NCBI RefSeq assembly: GCF_001704415.2
Contig: NC_030826.1
Coordinates: 58,547,362 to 58,611,361, forward strand
Reading direction: 5' to 3'
Source: Capra hircus
Taxonomy: Eukaryota > Chordata > Mammalia > Artiodactyla > Bovidae
DNA length: 64,000 nucleotides
In this document: piece by piece, positions 20,994 through 32,183 of the stretch
Layout of the letters: the number at the start of each line of letters is the position of its first letter
Position numbering within the stretch: position 1 is the first letter of the stretch
The notes under the pieces: generated by a model
What the model was told of the DNA's origin: nothing
The model's input: the letters and a program-made list of their open reading frames with translations, nothing else
Databases searched by the model: none
Made by a program: the position numbers and the translations under genes

Positions 20994-22719
20994 GACCAAG
21001 CACAGGATGGTGAGGAATATGACTTAGACACATTTTATGAAGTGGAATGAGGTCATGAAGGCTGCTATCATTTATTCCAGATCTTTTTTTCTTGGCACAT
21101 GGCAAGATGACAGGTCCTTGCTCCTTCTGAGTTTAAGCCCTGAAATAGGAACACCTGTGGTGTGTGTCCCTTACAGGCAGAAACTCTGAGACCTGGGACG
21201 TGGTGTACCATGCCGCCTTCTCCTGCCTGGGTGGTCCCACAGGTACTTGTTAAGATGGAGCGGCCTCTAGCCTACATCTCTCTTTAACTCTGATGCACAA
21301 ATCCCCCTGATTCTCTATTCTCTGCTCGCTATGTAGGATGAACAAAAGGTATGGTTTCATTGTGTTTATTACCCCGAGTGCTGGGATCATTCCTTACTGC
21401 AGAGTAACCTTGCTTATCTTGATGATACACAGTGTTCCATATATGATTCCCCGAACTGCTGGCGTGTTAAGAAGTTGGTCCTATTTACTCAAATCCAACA
21501 TGGTTTCTGAATTTCTGATTCTGCTGAACAAAATTATGTAATTTACACATCGGGCTGAGACACGGACGAAAAGTGTAGGAATTTCTTTACTGACTACGTA
21601 CAAAAGAACATGGGCTCCTTCTTGAAGGAGCATGCGCCTGGCTGCTTTGCATTCATTTGCCTTTGGTTCATCCTCCCACCTGAGCTCATCTGGAGAGCAG
21701 AGACGCCGTCTCAGATCACATTTGAAGTAAGGCTGGTACAAGTGCTGAGCCTTGGAGAAACTCAGTAATTCCAACGCCTTTGACTTCCTAGGTTCTCCAC
21801 TGCTGCTTTCTTGGTTTCAGTAGCTTGAATATGGACGTTGCCCTCTGATATCTTGAACCTGGGGTCCATGGATGAAAAGTATTCATTCTCTGGGAGTTTT
21901 TATGTGATTTGCTTTTGCCAAGAGGAGTTTTCTCTTTTCATTTAATTTTGTCTACTCTTCGCTTTTCTAGCCTAACTCTGTACTGAGACATCCATGTTCC
22001 TTTCTCTTAGAGATCAAAATATGATCTATGAACAGCTGGGCGTGGGGTGAGGGGAACAAGAAGCAGACCGTGTTTGCATCTGATGTCATATTTCTCATGA
22101 ACACACACAGCACAAGGCTATAATCCCTATAATTGACCATGGAAAATGATTAATATTTGTAATATTGTGAGTGGGAAGAAAAGGAGCGTAAAGCACACCA
22201 TATAAATCATGGAACCAATTAAGTGTGCGTGTGTGTCGGGGGTGAGGGCAAATTCACCAAGAGTAGAGGTAGGTGCTTCCATTATTTTTCTTTCCTTTTT
22301 TTCAAAATTAAACAGTAGGGCTGAACTAGATTGAATCTGTTTATTTTTGACTTATCTCTCTACTAAAATTGCTGGTGCTAAAGGTTTTCCCTAGTTAACC
22401 ATATGATAACTTTGTAGGTGGGCACGTATGTTTTTTGTGACTAATAGGTACAAGCATAGTTTATCAGGACATGCATTTAATTCTCAGTGAGAATACAAGA
22501 AAAGCATCTAAGCATTCTGCCCAGCTCAGGAATAAGCACTGCTGTATTTCTCTGTCAATAATAGCTCAGCATTTTTATCAGAACTCATTTTACATCAAAG
22601 CACAGGGTTGGAGATTATGTGAGACAATAGCAAAAATCAAGCTCCTTCCATAAAGTTACTTAGAATTTCATATGCAGGGTTGGGATTCTGAACCATGAGG
22701 GGAAGAAATTCAACCTTGT
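20994..22719. other. Unassigned 1.7 kb, no recognised gene
   Basis: Single-copy-looking DNA with no recognised repeat. Frames under 100 codons on both strands lack domains. Confidence 0.55.
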
Positions 22720-23135
22720 TTTGATTTTTTCCATTTTATTCAAGGATAGTGGGTTTACAGTGTTGTGTTAGTCTTAGGGGTACAGAAAAGTGATTTGGAT
22801 AAGTGTGTGTGTATATATACATATATATATATATATATGTTCTTTTTCAGTTTCTTTTCCATGATAGGTTATTACAAGATGTTGAATATGCTTCCCTGTG
22901 ATATTCAGTAAGTCCTTGTTGGTGATCTGTTTTATATATAGTGATGGATGTCTCTTAATTCCAAATTCCAAGTTTATCCCTCTTCCTTTCTCCTTTGGTA
23001 ACCTTACGCTTGTTTTCTGCGTCTGTAAGTCTGTTTCTGTTTTGTAAGTGAGTTCATTTGTATCATTTTTAAAATTCCACACATAAATGATAATATGTGA
23101 TATTTGTCTTTTTTTCTGACTTATGATAGCTCTTA
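22720..23135 (-). mobile_element. Cetartiodactyl-type L1 fragment
   Basis: Landmarks on the plus strand are TTTACAGTGTTGTGTTAGTC, TTCTTTTCCATGATAGGTTA, CTGTTTTATATATAGTGATG and GTTTCTGTTTTGTAAGTGAG, well known from L1 copies of cattle and relatives. A TG/TA microsatellite (22804-22840) sits inside. Confidence 0.85.
22804..22840. repeat. (TG)n(TA)n tract inside L1
   Basis: TG units pass into ATAC and then AT units. Confidence 0.88.
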
Positions 23136-23461
23136 TTACATATAATTGTCCACTAGAAAAAAAAAATCCAGAAATTCAATAAACTATTGGAATTTATAAA
23201 AATTCAGGAAGATTTCCAGATGAATGCTCAACAAAAATAAATCATTAGTATTTTATACACCTGCAATACACAGTGAGAAAAATAGATGCACAATGTATCT
23301 AGAAATAAGTAGCAGAATAACGGCTAACTGAATGATAAAATGTACCATGTTCATGGATGTGAAAACAACAGTGAAATAAAAGTGTAACTTTTCTCCAAAG
23401 TAGCTAATAAATTAACTTTAATTCCAATGAAAATTCCAACATATTTTTAATGGAGCTTGAT

Positions 23462-23697
23462 AAGCAGGTGCTGAAAGTGAAAGTGTTAGTCGCTCAGTCA
23501 TGTCCGATTCTGCGATCCCTCGGATGGTAGCCCGCGAGGCTCCCCTGTCCGTGGAATTCTCCAGGCAGGAATACTGGTGTTGGCTGCTATTTCCTCCTCC
23601 AGGGGATCTTCCCAACCCAGGAATCGAACCTGGATCTCCTGCACTAAAGGCAGATTCTTTACTGTCTGAGTCAGCAGGGAAGTCCAGGGAAGCAGGT
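23462..23697 (-). mobile_element. Bov-tA SINE with 8-base target-site duplication
   Basis: Body first (AGTCGCTCAGTCATGTCCG), head at the right. AAGCAGGT flanks it at 23462-23469 and 23690-23697. The old L1 continues on both sides. Confidence 0.9.
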
Positions 23698-23971
23698 CCT
23701 ACAATTCTTAATAAGAAGCTCCCAAAGGACCAAAATTACCAAATATAATTTTGAAAAATAGTAATAAAGTGGAAGCACACAAGAGACATCAATATATTTT
23801 AACAGGATAGTAACTGAAGCTTTTTGATATTGCACAGGAGTCCAGCATAGGAGAATAGGGTCAGAAAAAGGTCTAACACATGATTGGAAGCTCAATGTAT
23901 CACGCTAAAAACTAGTTGGGGGAAAATAAACTGTTTCATAATTGGCTCTCAGTTGATTGATCTGGGGAAAA

Positions 23972-24064
23972 GACATTATACTTAATACAATATAAGAGTA
24001 GACATTATACTTAATACATTAAGTAGACATTATACTTAATACATTAAAACATTATACTTAATAC
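23972..24064. repeat. Four spaced copies of a 16-17 base AT-rich unit
   Basis: ACATTATACTTAATAC recurs exactly, with copies at 23972-23988, 24001-24017, 24026-24042 (each with a leading G) and 24049-24064. Start spacings are 29, 25 and 23 bases. It lies within the old L1 relic. Confidence 0.95.
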
Positions 24065-24415
24065 AATACTTCTAGACAGATTAGAAATGTTCATATGTAA
24101 AACATTTTTTTAAAAGTCAGAATAAAATATCTTTGACCTCAGGTTAGGAATACTTAAGAAAAGAAATAAACAAACCACATTTTAAAAAGATTTATAAATG
24201 TTTTTACATATTTTAAACTCTTGTGCTATTTAAAGCATAAAACATAATTTCAATAAAATGTAGCCATTAGCAAATAAAATCAATATAATTAGAAGTTATA
24301 AGTAGCAATTAGTCCATATCAAGAATTTATAAATAACTATAAATCAATGAGAAATTTGAAAATGACCCAGTAGGAAAATGAGCATGTGAACATGAAATTC
24401 ACTGAGTCTAGGTAA

Positions 24416-24804
24416 GGGGTTTAAAAAAACAGAACTAAGATCTGGGGAAAAGGGAATTTGGCCTAGGAACATGAAAAGATTCTGGACTTAAGGCCACAAC
24501 AAGAGCTCAGCACATGTTAAGTAGTTTGTCAGGTGTGGATATGTGAGAAGAAAAGCTTCAACTTTGTGATCCAACATGAACCAATATAGCTCTTGACAAA
24601 ACACCCCTCACAGCTTAGTGAGATGAGTGGTATTGTCCAGGCGTTAGCGAAGCGCCACGAGAGTGTCAGCCTTCCAAGGCCTGTTGGATATCTCTTAGAT
24701 GTCCCTTAGTGCAGACCCCCCAAGACTTTACCCGACGCCTCCAGCCCTCTTTTGGCTTTTGTTTCCCGCTTTCCTTCATCCTCACCGCCGTTTATTTTGA
24801 TGAA
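24416..24804. other. Unassigned, no recognised gene
   Basis: No recognised feature between the L1 relic and the next SINE. Confidence 0.5.
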
Positions 24805-25025
24805 ACACCCCTTACCTGGTGGCTCAGAATGTAAAGAGCCTGCCTGCAATGGAGGAGACCTGGGTTGGATCCCTGGGTTGGGAAGATCCCTGGAGGAGGG
24901 AATGACTACCTATTCCAGGATTCTTGCCTGGAGAATGCCATAGACTGAGGAGCCTGGTGGGCTATAGTCCAGGGGGTCACAAAGAGTTAGACATGACTGA
25001 GCAACTAACTCTTTCACACCCCTTA
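24805..25025 (+). mobile_element. Bov-tA SINE with 10-base target-site duplication
   Basis: Head starts after CCTGGTGGCTCAG near 24816; body ends AGACATGACTGAGCAACTAA. ACACCCCTTA is repeated at 24805-24814 and 25016-25025. Confidence 0.93.
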
Positions 25026-25172
25026 TAACTCACAGCAAAGCCTTTTATCATGTGAGGAGGTTATAAATCATAATAGCGTTCAGAATTTAAGTCAGACCTC
25101 TTAGAATTCTGTTCATTATTTTCAAGTGACCTGTAAAATAACCACATAGAGATAGAAATTGGACTAAAGTCA

Positions 25173-25368
25173 AGGTTTCCCAGGTGGCTCAGTGGTAAAG
25201 AACTCACCTGCCAAGGCAGGCAGTGCAGGAGACGTGAGTTCTATCCCCGGGTTGGGAAGATCCCCTGGAGAAGGAAATGGCAGCCCACCCCAGTATTCTT
25301 GCCTGGAGAATCCCATGGACAGAGGAGCCTGGCGGGCTACAATCGATGGTGACTTAGCAACTGAAACA
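25173..25368 (+). mobile_element. Bov-tA SINE
   Basis: Head TTTCCCAGGTGGCTCAGTGG, with a small expansion of the CAGGCAG region near 25214-25224; body continues to GACTTAGCAACTGAAAC. The GTCGCAAAGAGTCGGACA-type segment near the end is shortened. Confidence 0.9.
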
Positions 25369-25439
25369 ATGATAACAACAGCAACTAAGTCTTCTGAATT
25401 CCAGCCTCCTATCCTTCTCTGGTACTTCCTGTTGTGATT

Positions 25440-25552
25440 GGGAACTCATGTACACCCGTGGCGGATTCATGTTAATGTATGGCAAAACCAATACAGTATT
25501 GTAAAGTAAAATAAAGTAAAAATAAAAATTGAAAAATAAAATAAAATGAAGG
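25440..25552 (+). mobile_element. 5'-truncated L1 3' tail (bovid type)
   Basis: CATGTACACCCGTGGCGGAT, GTTAATGTATGGCAAAACCA and ATACAGTATTGTAAAGT are the recognised 3' UTR landmarks of the recent bovid L1. They are followed by an A-rich AAATAAA-type tail to about 25550. Only about 110 bases of the element are present. Confidence 0.85.
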
Positions 25553-26511
25553 AGCCAGCAGGATCCTATAACAACTGAGTAAAAGAGAGTTAAGTAGCTG
25601 GGGAGACACAGACCCTGTAATTCCCTGAAAAGTTACCTTTCTTAGTTGGAACTAGAAATCCGAATGCGATCATTTTTATATAGTGTTTAAAATGGCTCCT
25701 CCTGCGCATGGGCAGCGAACGAAGGTACATTTCCTGTTGGTCTAAGAGGGCATTGTGGGTGGGAATGACACCATTAACTGATGGTTTATTGCTTTGGGGA
25801 AATATTTGGACATCCTGTTTGCTTGATCAGCAGTTAAACCCCAGGTTGCTGTTCTGACCTTGGTTCACCCAGAAGATTATTTCTATAAACTTGAAAACTG
25901 AAACCGAGTAAGATCACATACACAAAAGAAGTTCAAGGGAAGAAATTCAGAGCTTTTGTTTGTCTCCGGGGGTGTGAACGCTGGCCAAAAACTATACTAC
26001 TGTTCCCTCTCTGGAAACATGACGATTTGCATTTCTCCTGGGCTTCAGCCCCTGATTAACTATGTAAATAACTTTATTCACCCAAGTCTCCTTTTCCTTC
26101 TTGGATTTTTGACCTTCGGAGCTCAGGACTAGTGTTTGTGGGAATTAAATTATGAACATGAAATATCAGAAGTGCGGAAAATAAGTGACGGTCTAGTGGA
26201 AAATGTCATATCAAAGTATCAGGAGTCTAAAGTAAACACATATTTGTCATCAGTTATGTTTCCCCATTGCTACTTATAATTATCTGCCTACTGGATAAAT
26301 AACCTTATGGAAAACTTTGGAGCCCAGCTCCCTGCAGCTCCCCGCACATAAATATGAATGATAAGAGCTGTGAGCAATACATCTCGTCAGATTCATGGGT
26401 TACAGTTAGGTTGGTCTCCAGACCCCCTGCCTGAGACTCTGTAAGTCAAATAAGAATGACTTCTCTTGGTAGAGAGCTTTGTAGCTTGTAGGAATCTTGG
26501 CCATGTTATCT

Positions 26512-26548
26512 TGTGTGTGTGTGTGTGTGTGTGTGTGCACGTGCGTGT
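26512..26548. repeat. (TG)n microsatellite
   Basis: A TG run passing into TGCACGTGCGTG. Pyrimidine-purine alternation is uninterrupted for about 37 bases. Confidence 0.92.
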
Positions 26549-27928
26549 TTATTATGCTTTGTTTTTCCAAACACCACTGTGTGTTAGTTAGCGCTACCAT
26601 CGTGCCTCACAGCAGTCCAGTGAAGAAAACGAGGCTCACCAATTTGGCCACAAATAACTACTGTCCTGACATTTATAGCAAGTACTTCCTTGCATCTTTA
26701 TTGCTGTAAAAGTCAGCATGATGGTTCTTTATGGAGACGGAGGAGTTGCGATGGGGATGCGAGACAAGGCGGCTTCCTGTGGTGGCTGTTTATAAGGATG
26801 TTCAGCTTAACTCCTTCTGCTGTGTAGATGTGATTTTCCATACTTGTGTTTTACTGTAAAGTACAAAAGTATCCTCAAATTTAAAAGACAAACAGAAACT
26901 GGCCACAGGAGGGCAAAGCTTCTAAGTGCGGATCTGCTGCAGATTCAGGCTTTTCCTTGTTCAAGTGCGTTTGGTCATTCAATCACTGCAGAGGTTCATT
27001 CTAGTAGCTGTGAAGTTAGTAGTTTAGTCACTGCAGGCTTCTTACCTGGCCTGGCCTGAAGCTATGACTCCAATCAACTGTTGTTTCACGCTCAAGTATG
27101 GAATTATATCAATTCAGTTCCTGCCAGGTATCTGTGACTTGTAACACGGGGATTATAATATTCAAGGATATTGATGGGCAATTCTAGAAATGTAGGATAA
27201 CTTTAGATATTTTTTGAATCACTCAATTCTAAGCAAAAGCCAAAGAACAGAGTTTTATAAAGGTGCAAGAAATGTAATGTTAATTAACAGCTGCCAAAAT
27301 TGTCCTTGGATGTCAAAGAAAAGCAAGTAAGACAAAAATAATAAAAATCATGTAATAATGAAGAAAAAAAGAAAGAAGAGAGAAAAATAACAGCATTAAC
27401 ATATCAAAATTGAGCCCACCAAAAAAGAAAATAATAAAACAGTGAAGAAACTACTGAGTTTTAGGGTCCCTGAGTTTCTTTTACTCCAGTAAAGCTTGGC
27501 TAAAATAACACAAACCCTATAGCTTACTAATTTTTCAGGCCAATATTTGGGTATAATTTGTGTGCTTTATAGGCCTGGAAAATCCACGAGAGACCACAAA
27601 TTGCTGACGTAACTGTCTTTGAATTTAACAAAGCCCATTACGGTGTCAGTGAGGAGGATGGGTGAAAAGCTCAGGGGGTAGGTTTTCTAGGCGCCCAGAG
27701 GGGTTTTTCACTGCAGCTACTGAAATAATAAACTCTCTTGATTTTTGGCACTGACCAGAGTAGTTTTAACAGTTCACTTCTAATCACAGATAATTCTTTT
27801 TTTATTATGTCATTTTAGATGCTGCTATTATACACGTAGCAAATGTTGCCATGTTACTGAAAACCATAAACTGTCCACATGATACCATTCCTTACAAAAA
27901 TGAAACTGTCTTGGTTTAAAGGTAAGAG

Positions 27929-27958
27929 TGTGTGCGTGTGTGCGTGTGTGTGTGTGTG
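27929..27958. repeat. (TG)n microsatellite with CG units
   Basis: TG units with two CG substitutions, about 30 bases. Confidence 0.9.
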
Positions 27959-29634
27959 ACATTTCAGTCCCCTAGCGTTGATTTTAGAAAGGATTTCATG
28001 TCGTCTGGACTCTGAACTGAGCTGTCTGGCATCTCTTGTTTCAATTATAAGAAATTAGGATCTTGCTCATTATCTTTCTGGTAAATTTTAATATACATTC
28101 TTGAATAGAGAAATCTCAAGCAACTAAATTTCACTCGTTTCCCTGCAACAGAGATCAAGGCCTGTGTAGTGTTTAAGACAGAGAATTGGAAATGCATTGT
28201 TTTAGAAAAAGCAACTACTTTTGATTTTGTTTTCCAAGTGAGATGACTTGTACTTGATGACTTCTGAGGGGTTTTCATCCTAATATGCTTAATTTTAACT
28301 TCAAGGGGCAAAGATGGACCATTAGACAAAAACATCCTTTCTCTCTCTCATTCTCTTTTTGTTTGTCTTGATTTACTTGCTCCTTTGGCTTAAATTCATT
28401 CAGGAGTTGGCATTTAATTTTACATTTATTCTGGTATAATTACAGCTCATAGAACAGTTTCAAGAAAAGTTCCTATATTCCTTCTACTCAAATATATCAC
28501 TTCTGACCATTTTACCATTTATTCTTTATCTTTTTTGTTAACTCCTTGAGAGTGAGTTGTAGAAATTCTGCTCCTTTAACTGTAAATTCTTAAGTGTATG
28601 TTTTCTTTTAATAATAAGGATATTCAGTTCCACTGTTAAAGAATATTGACCGAACTTTTTTTTTTCCCTGGTGGGAGAGGGTGGGAAGGTTGTTTTTTGT
28701 TTGTTTGTTTTTAACCACGGATACTGTTATCTATGTAGCCTGTTCCTTTTTCATCTGTTGGCCCAGTGAAGTCCTTGCAATGGTTTTTTTTTCCAAGTCC
28801 TGGATCCAGTCCAGGATTGCACATTTCAACTGGCTTTTCTGTGGTAAGAACCCAGCCTTGGTAGCCTTCATCTGCAGACTTGGAGCCAAGAGTGAAAAAT
28901 ATGGCAAAACACTGAAGAAGGAACGGCGGAGCCAGAAGCTAAACAAATTGTCTGAATAAGCATCAAACCAAAGGAACCAGAAATCAAAACAGAGATATAA
29001 GCATGCATCAGCACACAGAATTATAAAACCACCTGTGGTGCCATTCCCAGAGAAGAAACAAGGCGCAGGATTTTCCCCACAGTATGATCTTCCTAAATAC
29101 CTGTTTTGTGTGCATGTGGAGACCCGACTTTTATGTTCTACCTTATCTTAAGTTTTAATAGCAAACACTATGCTTACTTTCACTATCGAAAAATTTTACA
29201 TTTAGAAAGAGAGAGATAGACGGATATAGATATAGACGTAGCTGTGTCTTCAGGCAAGAACAGAACTCACAGTTACTAGTTCAGCGATGGGAGGTGGGCC
29301 CAAGAGAGCAGCCGCATGGCTGGTAAAACTCGGGAGAACGAGATGAATCAGGATGGTTCCTGATGAAGACTCGCGGAGGGGCTGGGGCCTGTGGACGCTC
29401 CGGTGGGTTTGCAGGGAACCACTGGGGACACCAGAAAAAGCTGAATGGGATCTGCTCAGTGCGGGACCTCTCTCAGGATGGACGACAGCCTAGTGACGTG
29501 GAGACTGGCCCTCTCATGGTTCCCAGTGGCTACTTAGGACGTCCACAGGCTGCTTTTTTTGTGTCACGTGATAGGTGTGGGGAGTAGGGCATCTGAGGGT
29601 GATCACCTAAAAGTATCCTCTCGTGGTATTTATC

Positions 29635-30146
29635 GTTGCTGTTGTTCTTGTTCAGTCACCAAGTCATGTCTGACTCTCTGTAACCCCATGGACTGCAGCT
29701 CGCCAGGCTTCCCTGCGCTTCTCTGTCTCCTGGAGCTTGCTCAAACTCACGTCCATTGAGTCAGTGATGCCATCCAAGCATCTCATCCTCTGTCTCTCCC
29801 TTCTCCTCTTGCCCTCAATCTTTCCCAGCATTAGGGACCTTCCTCAGTGAGTTGGCTTTTCACATCAGGTGGCCAAAGTATTGGAGCTTCAGCATCAATC
29901 CCTCCATTTAAGATTGACTGGTCTGATCTCCTTGCTTTCCAAGGAACTCTCAAAAGTCCTCTCCAGCACCACAATTCAAAAGCGCCAATTCTCTGGTGCT
30001 AAGCCTTCTTTATGGTCCAACTCTCACCTCCATAATGACTATGGGAAAAACCATAGCTTTGACTAGATGGACCTTTGTTGGCAAAGTGATGTCTCTGCTT
30101 TTTAATATGCTGTCTGGGTTTGTCATAGATTTTCTTCCAACGCTGA
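29635..30146 (-). mobile_element. BovB 3'-end fragment, about 510 bases
   Basis: It runs from the Bov-A-like terminus (GTTCAGTCACCAAGTCATG) through TCAGGTGGCCAAAGTATTGG, AGGAACTCTCAAAAGTCC and AAAAACCATAGCTTTGACTA to GATTTTCTTCCAACGC. It covers more of the ORF2 C-terminal coding region than the ART2-like pieces. Short internal deletions break every frame. Confidence 0.9.
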
Positions 30147-31164
30147 AAATCCCACCCAATCACTCTACCTGTATACAATGTTAAGCTATATAAGGATTCT
30201 ATTTGAGGTGTATCAGGACTGCCTAAACACATATGCAGGGATCAGATTTGACAACGAGGGAATCTATAGAGTAAAATCTAAATATTATATAGTTCATCAG
30301 CGATTTAAAGAAATCACCATTTTCAAGACTATAAAATCATAGTGCAAGAAAATAAATAGGTAAATAAAAAATTTTAAATTCCAGCATTGTTTTTTTTTTT
30401 TTTCTAAATCATGAGATCCGGCGAGTCTGTGTCCTTAGCCACATCCCTGCCCACATTATCCGCCAAACTCTGGTGTAAAATTGCACACATCCCTCCAGAT
30501 CATTCCTGGGTGCTCACTGTCCATTGGAAAGTGGGCACACGGTTCCCAGATAATTCCTTTCTGAAAGCCAGGTCCTTTTAGGTGTTGGTCTCCTGGCATT
30601 TCTCTTCTTATGTTCGAATTTCAGGTCCCCTGTGGCAAAACCTTAGCTGAGTGCATTTTACAGATGACGTTGTGGTAAATATCAAGTGATGTTGTAAATA
30701 CCAGCTGAGGCATTGATGCCTCAGCAAGGCTCAGAATTTTGCCAGGAGGAGCCAGCAGGTCTTGACTGAGAGTCCTGCGCGCACTGCTTTCTCTCAACTC
30801 TGCACCAAGTGCTCGGCGTCTCTGAAGGAAATAAACACTGTGGGCAGAAGGAAGGAGATGAAGGGAGAGACCCACATTGTCTCCCCAGATCCCTCCAGGC
30901 CCTGTGACCTGTTGTTTCCACAAGCAATCGTCCTCCTAATTGACCCTCAGCAGGCATTTTGCGGGCTGCAAGAGGGATTCTGAGTTTCAATACTGCCAAG
31001 AAGAAACTGGTGCAGAAGCTGGGTGGGAGCAGGGTGGTGGAAGTCCCATCCTTTGAGGATTTTCCAGAATGTTCAGACTGGACTTTGGCAATTGAGGACG
31101 TTCCATTTATAACTGTAAGTTTCCAGCCACAGAGAATCCCCCCTTAGTTCTTCCATGTACTAGG
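30147..31164. other. Mostly unassigned; holds one weak exon-like segment
   Basis: It includes a T run (30390-30403) and otherwise single-copy-looking DNA. The only segment with coding-like character is 30951-31114, listed separately. Confidence 0.5.
30951..31114 (+). other. Exon-like open segment, unidentified
   Basis: A 164-base segment bounded by an acceptor-like TGACCCTCAG at 30941-30950 and a strong donor-like GTAAGT at 31115-31120. The frame inside is open and ends on a codon boundary at the donor. It would encode about 54 residues, including a lysine-rich TAKKKLVQKLGG stretch and an acidic PSFEDFPECSDW stretch. I do not recognise the protein. The last exonic base is T rather than the usual G. 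It may be chance. Confidence 0.2.
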
Positions 31165-31320
31165 TCTTGAATACCTGCCACATTTATGTCAGACACAATT
31201 CTTGTAAGTACTCCTGGAAAGTATGTTATCCTTGCTTTACGTAGAAAGATTCCGACACTCACTTTTAATGGTTTTCTCAAGCACATGCAGCGATTCGACG
31301 GTCTGTTAAAAGATGTGTGC
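31165..31320 (-). mobile_element. Probable MIR SINE relic
   Basis: Degraded reversed MIR strings: GAATACCTGCCACATTTATG, CAGACACAATTCTTG and GTATGTTATCCTTGCTTTAC. Weak but in the right order. Confidence 0.45.
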
Positions 31321-31980
31321 TACACTGCCCTGTCTTCCTGACCCCAAGTGCCGTGTTCTTCTCCTTAAACAGATTGCTACTTAAATCGCTACTGATCTTC
31401 TTTCAACTTTGCTTGCTTAGAAGGAATTTGATATTTCTTATTCATCGAACAGATGTCCATCAGCCTATCCTGAATGACCAAGAAGGAAAGGTTCTTTTTC
31501 GGCACCTCTCTGACTTTCTCTTATAAATCCTCTCTCGTGTTTCTGCCACACAATCCTCAAATGTCCCAGCTCCCCAGCCCCTCCCATCCTTTGCACCCTC
31601 TTGCTTTCTTCTCTTAGGCGGATGGACTAGACACCAGAGCTCTCCAGTTTCCCTCAGCTTCTTCCCAATCAATCTGCTTGTCTTGTCTCACTCGTGGATA
31701 TGCTGACCATCTAATTCATGCTGCTGTAAGAATGAGCTAAATCTTCATTCTGTATGCACAGTTATTCGCATACTACCTGAGTTTCCGTGGTGATAAAAAT
31801 CTCAGGTCCACAGGAGGACTCTAACGGTGGGCATGTCAGCCTCCACAGCCAGATGTAAGAAGCGTATGGAGGAGATGTCGGTTGCGGCGCTCTGAGCTCA
31901 TAGCACACGGTTGTCGTGCATTAGATTCGCCGGGATCGCCTTTTCTCTCGCTTTCTCCACTGCCGTTGTCCGTGCGTGCG
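31321..31980. other. Unassigned, no recognised gene
   Basis: Pyrimidine-rich near 31510-31620. Short frames on both strands have no domain. Confidence 0.5.
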
Positions 31981-32183
31981 TTTGATCACTCAGTCGTGTC
32001 CGACTCTCTGCGCACCCATGGACTATAGCCTGCCAGGCTCCTCTGTCCATGAGGTTTCCCAGGCAAGAATACTGGAGTGGGTTGCCATGCCCTCCTCCAG
32101 GGGATCTTCCTGACCCAGGGATCGAATTCAGGACTCCCGCATTGCAGGCAGGTTCTTTACCATCTGAGCCACCAGGGAAGCCC
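31981..32183 (-). mobile_element. Bov-tA SINE
   Basis: Body first (CACTCAGTCGTGTCCGACTC), head at the right ending GAGCCACCAGGGAAGCCC. Well preserved. Confidence 0.95.

Larger units (their letters stand above)
23150..24415 (+). mobile_element. Old L1 ORF2-region relic, split by a Bov-tA
   Basis: A-rich plus-strand sequence with worn ORF2 landmarks: CACCTGCAATACACAGTGAG near 23258, CATGTTCATGGATGTGAAAA near 23346, ATTCCAATGAAAATTCC near 23422, then after the SINE AACTGTTTCATAATTGG and TAAAACATTTTTTTAAAAG, and late landmarks to about 24400. No frame survives. Confidence 0.65.
25553..29634. other. Repeat-poor 4.1 kb, no recognised gene
   Basis: The longest stretch here without a recognised SINE or LINE. 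It contains TG repeats at 26512-26548 and 27929-27958 and an A-rich patch near 27340-27440. A 92-codon frame at 28681-28959 looks lysine-rich at its end but could not be identified. Confidence 0.6.

Noticed and set aside
23972..24064. Spaced direct repeats considered as a CRISPR array
   Set aside because: Spacers are only 6-13 bases and uneven, the unit is AT-rich, and the DNA is ruminant with no cas genes.
28681..28959. 92-codon frame with a lysine-rich end, like a ribosomal-type or processed pseudogene
   Set aside because: I could not match it to a known protein. There is no A tail, no flanking duplication, and the frame upstream is driven by T and G runs.
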